In this document: positions 58,757-64,000 of the stretch, in pieces | Layout of the letters: the number at the start of each line of letters is the position of its first letter | Numbering within the stretch: position 1 is the stretch's first letter | Source of the DNA: Neorhizobium sp. UBA3556 | Lineage (GTDB): Bacteria > Pseudomonadota > Alphaproteobacteria > Rhizobiales > Rhizobiaceae | DNA length: 64,000 nt | NCBI GenBank assembly: GCA_002376235.1 | Contig: DFNX01000016.1 | Location: forward strand, 186,001-250,000 | Direction: 5' to 3' | Program-made: the position numbers and the translations under genes | Notes under the pieces: generated by a model | Seen by the model: the letters and a program-made list of their open reading frames with translations, nothing else | What the model was told of the DNA's origin: nothing | The model's database searches: none

Positions 58757-59514
58757 ATTTCGAAGCGATCAAATCCATCTACTTCTTCGAGATGGCGCGT
58801 ATGCGCCGCACGCTTCTGCAAAGCGTCATCTCGCCGGTCATCACAACTTCGCTCTATTTCATCGTGTTCGGCACGGCAATCGGCTCGCGCATCCAGTCGA
58901 TCGAGGGCGTGTCCTACGGGTCGTTCATCACGCCCGGCCTGATCATGCTGACCCTTTTGACGCAATGCGTGGCGAACGGATCGATCGGCATCTATTTCCC
59001 GAAATTCACAGGCACGATCTACGAAATCCTGTCCGCGCCGGTGGCGATGACGGAGATCCTGATCGGGTATGTCGGAGCGGCTGCCAGCAAGGGGCTGATC
59101 ATCGGGGTGATCATTCTCGCGACTGCCTCCTTTTTCGTCGACATCCGCATCGCCCATCCGTTCATGATGGTGCTCTTCCTGGTGCTCACCGCAATCACCT
59201 TCAGCCTGTTCGGCTTCATCATCGGTGTCTGGGCAAAGAATTTCGAGCAGTTGAACATCGTGCCGATGCTTGTCGTGCCGCCGCTGACATTCCTTGGCGG
59301 AAGTTTTTATTCGATCGACATGCTGCCGCCCTTCTGGCAGGCGGTGAGCCATCTGAACCCGGTTCTTTATCTCGTCAGCGGTTTCCGCTGGAGCTTTTAC
59401 GAGATTGCCGACGTCAATCCGGTGATCAGCCTCGTGATGATCGGCGTCTTTCTCGGGCTCTGCCTGTCCGTCCTCGGCTGGATGTTCAAGACGGGTTACC
59501 GGCTGCGCAGCTGA
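58753..59514 (+). CDS. ABC-2 type exporter permease (YadH-like)
   Basis: A 253-residue permease with six predicted helices, starting MNFEAIKSIYFFEMARMRRT. ABC-2 landmarks are SFITPGLIMLTLLTQCVANG and PLTFLGGSFYSIDMLPPFWQ followed by NPVLYLVSGFRW. It overlaps the ATPase gene by 4 bp, and a strong terminator follows. The pair forms a two-gene exporter of unknown substrate. Confidence 0.92.
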   Translation: MNFEAIKSIYFFEMARMRRTLLQSVISPVITTSLYFIVFGTAIGSRIQSIEGVSYGSFITPGLIMLTLLTQCVANGSIGIYFPKFTGTIYEILSAPVAMTEILIGYVGAAASKGLIIGVIILATASFFVDIRIAHPFMMVLFLVLTAITFSLFGFIIGVWAKNFEQLNIVPMLVVPPLTFLGGSFYSIDMLPPFWQAVSHLNPVLYLVSGFRWSFYEIADVNPVISLVMIGVFLGLCLSVLGWMFKTGYRLRS

Positions 59515-59526
59515 CGGAAACGATCT

Positions 59527-59557
59527 GATCGGCGGCAAGTGCCGCCGATCGCTTTTG
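59527..59557 (+). terminator. Rho-independent terminator after ABC-2 exporter
   Basis: A perfect 10-bp stem GATCGGCGGC/GCCGCCGATC with loop AAGT, followed by GCTTTTG. It lies 12 bp past the permease stop and between convergent genes. Confidence 0.85.
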
Positions 59558-59571
59558 TCGAGGCTTGGAGA

Positions 59572-60774
59572 TTATCCGAGCGAGAGCTGACGGCGTTCGC
59601 CACGTGCGGCCATGACCGAAGCGGCAGCTAAGCTCGCTGCCGCAAGGAACATGACGACGGCGATCGGACCTTCGGTTTCGATCAACAGGCCACCGAGAAC
59701 CGCGCCGCTGGAGATCGCGATCTGGAACGTGGTCACGACCAGCGATCCGGCACTTTCCGCCTCATCCGGTGCATTGCGCGCGATGAAGCTCTGGACGCTG
59801 ACCGGAAATGCGCCGAACGCCAGTCCCCAGAGTGCAATCGCGGTTGCCGCGACGGCAAGTGACGCGCCGCCGATGGCGAGGATGACGGCAGAAGCCGCAA
59901 CCAGTGAGGTGAACAGGATGATCGACAGGCGCGGGCTGCGCTCCGACACCGCGCCGCCGAGCATGTTGCCGACGAAACCGGCCGCACCATAGGCAAGCAG
60001 GATCAGCGATATTGTTTCGACATCGAGCTGCGGCACCCGTTCCAGAAACGGACGGATATAGGTGAAGCCGGCGAAGTGGCCTGCAACGAAGAGCAGGATG
60101 GTGATCAGGCCGGTGCGGATCGCCGGCCGGCGCATGACGGCAGCAAGCGTGCCAAGCCCGGCATGGCCGGTCGGCGGCAGGGCGGGCAGGGTGAAGGCCT
60201 GAACGGCGAAGGCGACGACGCCGACGCTGGCCGAGAGATAGAAGGCGGCCCGCCAGCCGAGCGTGTCGCCGATATAGGCACCGAGCGGGGCGGCACAGAC
60301 GGTGGCAAGCGAAACACCGGCCATGATGATCGCCATGGCGCGCGGCATCAGCGGCGGCGGCACGAGGCGCATGGCAAGCGCGCCCGACATGGCCCAGAAG
60401 CCGCCAAGGCCGATGCCGAGCAGGATACGGGCGGCAAAGACTGTGTAGATGTTCGCGGCAATCGCCGCGACGAGGCTGGAGACAATCAGCAGTGCGGTGA
60501 GCGCCAGAACGGTCCAGCGCCGGTCGATATTGCGGGTGCCGATGACGACGGCGGGACCTGCGATGGCGGCAATGACGGCGGTTGTGGTGATCGACTGGCC
60601 GGCCACGCCGGTGCCGACGTTGAGATCGACGGAAAGCGGGGTGAGCAGACTGACGGGCAGGAACTCGGCGGTGACGAGGCCGAAGACGCCGAGCGTGAGC
60701 GACGTCACCGCGCCCCAGCGCGCGACGTCATCTGTTCGCGCTGCGTCGTCGGGTGGTAGTTGGGTGCCGTGCAT
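59572..60774 (-). CDS. MFS transporter (DHA1 family, NepI-like)
   Basis: A 400-residue major facilitator exporter with twelve predicted helices. The first helix contains TLGVFGLVTAEFLPVSLLTP, a pattern of the DHA1 group that includes the purine ribonucleoside exporter NepI and arabinose exporters. The motif-C like stretch is GVSLATVCAAPLGAYIGDTL-GWR. The N-terminus is polar and short. It is divergent from the AraC-type regulator at 60858, 83 bp away, which is therefore its probable controller. Substrate unknown. Confidence 0.9.
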   Translation of the reverse strand: MHGTQLPPDDAARTDDVARWGAVTSLTLGVFGLVTAEFLPVSLLTPLSVDLNVGTGVAGQSITTTAVIAAIAGPAVVIGTRNIDRRWTVLALTALLIVSSLVAAIAANIYTVFAARILLGIGLGGFWAMSGALAMRLVPPPLMPRAMAIIMAGVSLATVCAAPLGAYIGDTLGWRAAFYLSASVGVVAFAVQAFTLPALPPTGHAGLGTLAAVMRRPAIRTGLITILLFVAGHFAGFTYIRPFLERVPQLDVETISLILLAYGAAGFVGNMLGGAVSERSPRLSIILFTSLVAASAVILAIGGASLAVAATAIALWGLAFGAFPVSVQSFIARNAPDEAESAGSLVVTTFQIAISSGAVLGGLLIETEGPIAVVMFLAAASLAAASVMAARGERRQLSLG

Positions 60775-60857
60775 GGGATTCTCCTGAATTGCAGCCGATT
60801 TGGCTTTCGTCAGGAATAGACGTGACGGTCTGGCGTTTCCATGCTAGAAAATCCGAC

Positions 60858-61853
60858 ATGCTTGACAATTCGTCCAAATCCTTTTCATCTGTCGTGATTG
60901 ATCCGCTCTCCGAAATGCTGCGGGGGCTGAGGCTCGACGGTGTCGAATATGGCCGCTGCCGGCTCTCCGAGCCATGGGCGACGGCTTTTCCGGCCGAAGA
61001 TGCCGCGCGCTTCCATTTCATTTCGTCCGGCAGGGCGCTGCTCAGAAGTCCATCGGGCGAGTGGCTGCAGCTCAATGCCGGCGACGCTGTGATACTGCCG
61101 CGCGGTGACGCGCATGTGATAGCCAGCGCCGAAACCGTCGCGCCGCTTCCATTCGCGCGTTACGGCAAGAAAGAGGTCTGCCAGGGCGTATTCGACATGC
61201 AATGCGCCGATGCCCGTTGCGGCACGGTGGCGCTGACCGCCTCGATGCGTTTCAATATCGACAAGCTGCATCCGCTTCTGCAGCTTATGCCCGACACGAT
61301 GCTGACCAGCGACCTTGCAACCAGCGAGCCGGCAATCCCCCATCTTCTGGAAGCCATGGCGCGCGAAGTCGATATGGACCGTGTCGGTGCTGGTGGCATT
61401 CTGGCGCGTCTTGCCGATGTGCTGACCGCAACAATTATTCGCACCTGGGTGGAACACGGCTGCGGCAACACGAGCGGCTGGATCGCCGCGGTGCGCAATC
61501 CGGAGATCGGGAGGGTTCTGGCCGCCATTCATCTGGAGCCGGATCGCGACTGGTCGGTGGCTGAACTCGCAAAGCTGATGGGCGCATCACGCTCCGGTTT
61601 TGCCGAACGTTTCGCCCGCGTGGTGGGGGAGACGCCTGCTCGATACGTGGCGCTCGTCAGAATGCATCAGGCGCGGCTCTGGTTGAAAGAGGGCATGCGG
61701 GTTGCGACCGTTGCCGAAAAGCTGGGCTATGATGCTGAAGCCTCGTTCAGCCGCGCCTTCAAGCGCATCATTGGCGATCCGCCGAGCCATTTTCGCGGCA
61801 GGGGCGATGGCGAGGTCTCGCATGAAATGATGGAGCTGGCAGCTATCGCCTGA
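60858..61853 (+). CDS. AraC family transcriptional regulator (Cupin_6 type)
   Basis: A 331-residue regulator with an N-terminal cupin domain (WATAFPAEDAARFHFISSGR, LNAGDAVILPRGDAHVI) and a C-terminal double helix-turn-helix (WSVAELAKLMGASRSGFAER and VATVAEKLGYDAEASFSRAF, followed by GDPPSHFR). This type is usually found beside efflux or detoxification genes, here the divergent MFS exporter. The ATG at 60858 starts the typical sequence; the open frame upstream runs through the intergenic region. It ends in front of a strong bidirectional terminator. Confidence 0.92.
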   Translation: MLDNSSKSFSSVVIDPLSEMLRGLRLDGVEYGRCRLSEPWATAFPAEDAARFHFISSGRALLRSPSGEWLQLNAGDAVILPRGDAHVIASAETVAPLPFARYGKKEVCQGVFDMQCADARCGTVALTASMRFNIDKLHPLLQLMPDTMLTSDLATSEPAIPHLLEAMAREVDMDRVGAGGILARLADVLTATIIRTWVEHGCGNTSGWIAAVRNPEIGRVLAAIHLEPDRDWSVAELAKLMGASRSGFAERFARVVGETPARYVALVRMHQARLWLKEGMRVATVAEKLGYDAEASFSRAFKRIIGDPPSHFRGRGDGEVSHEMMELAAIA

Positions 61854-61883
61854 CATCCATCCGGTATGCTTCGTGTAGAATAG

Positions 61884-61926
61884 AAAACGGGCGCGCTTTC
61901 ATGTCGAAAGCGCGCCCGTTTTTTTA
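61884..61926. terminator. Bidirectional Rho-independent terminator
   Basis: A perfect 17-bp stem AAAACGGGCGCGCTTTC with its complement around ATGTC, ending in seven T on the plus strand and TTTT on the minus strand. It serves the convergent AraC and GntP genes. Confidence 0.95.
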
Positions 61927-61937
61927 GAGCTGAATGG

Positions 61938-63317
61938 TTATGCCAGCCAGAAGATCAGGCCTGACAGCGCGAAACCGAACAGGCCCATCAGCGTCTGCAT
62001 GACGGTCCAGGTCTTGAACGTGGTCTTGATGTCCATGTTGAAGAACCGTCCGACCAGCCAGAAGCCGGAATCGTTGACATGCGAGAGCATGACCGAGCCG
62101 GAGGCGACGGCGATCACGATGGCCGCCAGTTCGACGCCCTGATAACCTGCGGCCTGGATGGCCGGCTGCACCAGGCCTGCAGCGGTGATGAGCGCGACAG
62201 TTGCCGACCCCTGCGCGACGCGCAGTGCGGTCGAGATCAGGAAGCCTGCAACAAAGACCGGCATGCCGATATCGGCCAGTGCGCCCGAGAGGGCGTCGCC
62301 GATACCGGAAGCACGCAGAACGCCGCCGAACATGCCGCCGGCGCCGGTGATCAGGATGACGGAGCAGACCGGGCCGAGAGCAGATTCAACGATACGCTCG
62401 ACCTTGGACGGTGCGCGGCCGCGCATCGGGCCAAGCACGACGGCTGCGACCAGAACCGAGATCAGCAGTGCGATCGGCGTGGAGCCGATGGCGCGCAGGA
62501 GCTGGAACCAGGCGGCGTCCTTGCTCACCCATCCCTGTGCACGGGCGAAATCGAGACCCGTATTCATGAAGATCAGCATAAGCGGCAGGAGAAGAAGCGC
62601 GACGACCAGACCGGGGCTCGGCTGTGTGACGTGCTCGTCAGAGGACTTTTCTTCCACGACGTCGTCCGGAACCGGCAGGTTGATGCGGTTGCCGATCCAT
62701 TTGCCGAAGAAGTGGCCGGCAACGATCCAGGTGGGGACGGCAACGACCAGGCCGACGATGACCAGAATGCCGACATCAGCGCCCAGCAGTTCGGCTGCCG
62801 CGACCGGACCGGGATGCGGCGGCACGAAAACGTGCATGCAGGAAAACGCGGTCGCAACCGGAATGCCGTAGAGCAGCAGGCTGCCGCCGAGACGGCGCGC
62901 GACGGTGAACATCACCGGAAGCATGACAACGAGACCGGCATCGAAGAAGATCGGGAAGCCGAAGAACAGCGACGCGATGCCGAGCGCCATCGGCGCGCGT
63001 TTTTCGCCGAAGCGCCGGACGAGATCATCCGCCAGCGCCTGTGCGCCACCGGATACTTCCAACAGCCGGCCCAGCATTGCGCCCAGACCGACGAGCAGCG
63101 CCACGCCGCCAAGCGTCGAGCCGAAGGCCGAGGTCAGCGTTGTCAGGATGTTTGCTGCCGGAATGCCGGTGACCAGCGCCGTCAGGAAGCTGACGAGAAT
63201 GAGCGCCACGAAAGCGTGGACACGAAACTGGATGATAAGAACCAGCAGCAGCGCGACCGCGCCTGCGGCGATGGAAATGAGCGCGCCCGCGCCCAGGGTC
63301 TGTTCGAATTGCGGCAA
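61938..63317 (-). CDS. GntP family permease (TTG start)
   Basis: A 459-residue gluconate-type transporter with about twelve helices. Landmarks are GVALLVGLGAMLGRLLEVSG, ASLFFGFPIFFDAGLVVMLP, FVPPHPGPVAAAELLGAD (the family's PPHPGP) and LSHVNDSGFWLVGRFFNMD. It imports gluconate or a related sugar acid by proton symport. I place the start at a TTG at 63317: GGAGGAG lies seven bases upstream and the N-terminus becomes (Met)-Pro-Gln-Phe-Glu-Gln-Thr. An in-frame ATG at 63368 has no ribosome site and adds unusual sequence. Single gene; gnd elsewhere in the window is its metabolic relative, not its operon partner. Confidence 0.9.
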   Translation of the reverse strand: MPQFEQTLGAGALISIAAGAVALLLVLIIQFRVHAFVALILVSFLTALVTGIPAANILTTLTSAFGSTLGGVALLVGLGAMLGRLLEVSGGAQALADDLVRRFGEKRAPMALGIASLFFGFPIFFDAGLVVMLPVMFTVARRLGGSLLLYGIPVATAFSCMHVFVPPHPGPVAAAELLGADVGILVIVGLVVAVPTWIVAGHFFGKWIGNRINLPVPDDVVEEKSSDEHVTQPSPGLVVALLLLPLMLIFMNTGLDFARAQGWVSKDAAWFQLLRAIGSTPIALLISVLVAAVVLGPMRGRAPSKVERIVESALGPVCSVILITGAGGMFGGVLRASGIGDALSGALADIGMPVFVAGFLISTALRVAQGSATVALITAAGLVQPAIQAAGYQGVELAAIVIAVASGSVMLSHVNDSGFWLVGRFFNMDIKTTFKTWTVMQTLMGLFGFALSGLIFWLA

Positions 63318-63850
63318 ATGTATACTCCTCCAATGCGGGGGAACCGGCATGTCGCCGCCCGATTGCATTAATTGCCTAAATAGATTTCCTCACTTGCGAG
63401 CCCGGATAAGGCTCGGCTAGCGCGCGCTTACGATAAGTTCGGGGCCAAATTCAACTGTGGTTCCTCTGCTATTTTTATCATTTGTGAACTTTTCCAAGGT
63501 TCCGAATGATAAAAGCTGGCGGGAAGTGCTGTCTTTCATGCCAATACCGGCCACTTTTGATCTCACGACGGTAAAGCCCGGTCATTTGTCTTCGTAACTT
63601 AGCGCATCGAAAGTAAACCGATCAAAGCGTCTTCGATCCGGTTGAAATGGAAAGCTGTCCCTAGCTGACAAGGGAGCGTCGCTGACGAATGTGTGAATGC
63701 CAAAATCTCCCAGTCTCTAGTGATATTCGAGCCGGGATCTCGTTTCCTGCGGACTTTTGGCGTGACGCCTGTTTCTGCCGATAGGGGCTTGCAGCAGCGA
63801 GCTTGACACAGATCATCTGGCATATTTATAACCATCTGGTTGGAAATAAA
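63318..63850. other. Intergenic region between divergent GntP and TetR genes
   Basis: About 530 bp. A minus-strand frame at 63599-63835 is not convincing. The left part should hold the GntP promoter, and the right end holds the TetR promoter and operator listed below. No hairpin or repeat stood out otherwise. Confidence 0.5.
63803..63841 (+). promoter_or_regulatory. Sigma-70-like promoter with palindromic operator for TetR gene
   Basis: TTGACA (63803-63808) and TATAAC (63827-63832) are 18 bp apart. A 12-bp perfect palindrome AACCATCTGGTT (63830-63841) overlaps the -10 end and start region, where an autoregulating TetR repressor would bind. The gene starts 10 bp further on. Confidence 0.6.
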
Positions 63851-64000
63851 ATGGATGAATCCATGGGCAGGAAACGCGTTATCGATCAGCAGGCCGTACT
63901 CGATGCGGCTGAACGTGTCGTCGGGCGCGATGGTGCAGCCAACCTGACGATTGACGCCGTGGCCAAGGAGGCAGGCGTCAACAAGGCCAGCGTTCTCTAC
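63851..64000 (+). CDS. TetR family transcriptional regulator, 5' part (partial)
   Basis: The first 50 codons of a gene cut by the window end. The peptide reads MDESMGRKRVIDQQAVLDAA, then ERVVGRDGAANLTIDAVAKE and AGVNKASVLY. This is the N-terminal TetR helix-turn-helix (A-A-x-x-x-x-x-x-G, T-x-x-x-V-A-x-x-A-G-V-x-x-x-x-x-Y). The ligand domain is outside. A second Met four codons in is a possible start. The palindrome in its own promoter suggests autoregulation. Confidence 0.88.
   Translation, partial: MDESMGRKRVIDQQAVLDAAERVVGRDGAANLTIDAVAKEAGVNKASVLY

Noticed and set aside
60076..60759. Plus-strand frame of 227 codons opposite the MFS gene
   Set aside because: Asp/Gly/Arg-rich antisense shadow of a hydrophobic protein gene.
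62079..63371. Plus-strand frame of 430 codons opposite the GntP gene
   Set aside because: Antisense shadow; extremely Asp/Arg/His/Gln-rich without motif, as expected opposite a membrane protein gene.
63599..63835. Minus-strand frame of 78 codons before the TetR gene
   Set aside because: No ribosome site, mixed composition, and its start overlaps the likely TetR promoter and operator.

Overview
The window is a chromosome-like segment of an alphaproteobacterium, most probably a member of the Rhizobiaceae (Rhizobium, Neorhizobium or Agrobacterium type). The evidence is: the fixP-fixGHIS respiratory cluster behind a FixK-type anaerobox; a divergent znuA / znuC-znuB-zur layout with zur at the end of the operon; a very long UvrB with alphaproteobacterial extensions; intergenic palindromic mosaics of the rhizobial RIME type; and GC-rich codon use almost throughout. 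Genus and species cannot be fixed by reading alone. No rRNA, tRNA, CRISPR array or complete insertion sequence was seen.

Layout. 1-5.7 kb: the 3' end of fixP (cbb3 oxidase subunit III), a small SRPBCC gene on the minus strand, and fixG-fixH-fixI-fixS, which load copper and assemble the high-affinity oxidase. 5.8-7.3 kb: gnd with a strong terminator. 7.3-20.5 kb: a carbohydrate-use cluster made of a LacI-type regulator, a complete ABC importer, a GH2 beta-mannosidase, a sugar-phosphate isomerase-like protein, a Gfo/Idh/MocA dehydrogenase, an aldo/keto reductase and a GH43 beta-xylosidase. The glycosidases lack signal peptides, so imported beta-linked oligosaccharides are probably split in the cytoplasm. 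Two copies of a 14-bp palindrome between the regulator and the importer are the likely operators. 20.7-24.5 kb: an RcnB-like periplasmic protein and the zinc uptake system, with two adjacent Zur-like operators. 24.5-31.6 kb: housekeeping and small genes (gamma carbonic anhydrase family, FAH family, dusA, a MHYT-GGDEF-EAL protein).

31.6-35.2 kb is accessory. A gene-free stretch full of palindromic repeats is followed by a duplicated-unit membrane protein. Then comes a distinctly AT-rich islet with an HTH-ImmA/IrrE zinc peptidase translationally coupled to an unrecognised small protein, plus a divergent membrane protein whose 5' end overlaps the peptidase gene. This is the best candidate for an undescribed defence-like or toxin-antitoxin-like system. 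35.2-49.4 kb returns to core-like genes: uvrB, a GGDEF/EAL protein, a DUF1800/DUF1501 pair, a thioesterase, a chemoreceptor, an extensin-family lipoprotein and a TauE permease. A broken aminoglycoside-phosphotransferase-like fragment lies at 43.5 kb.

49.4-57.7 kb is a second accessory zone of short, mostly unrecognised genes, including a SUKH (SMI1/KNR4)-like protein, a TTG-started tautomerase and a WYL-type regulator. They are separated by at least eight copies of one dispersed imperfect palindrome. 57.7-64 kb holds an ABC-2 exporter pair, an MFS exporter divergent from an AraC regulator, a GntP permease with a TTG start, and the start of a TetR regulator cut by the window edge.
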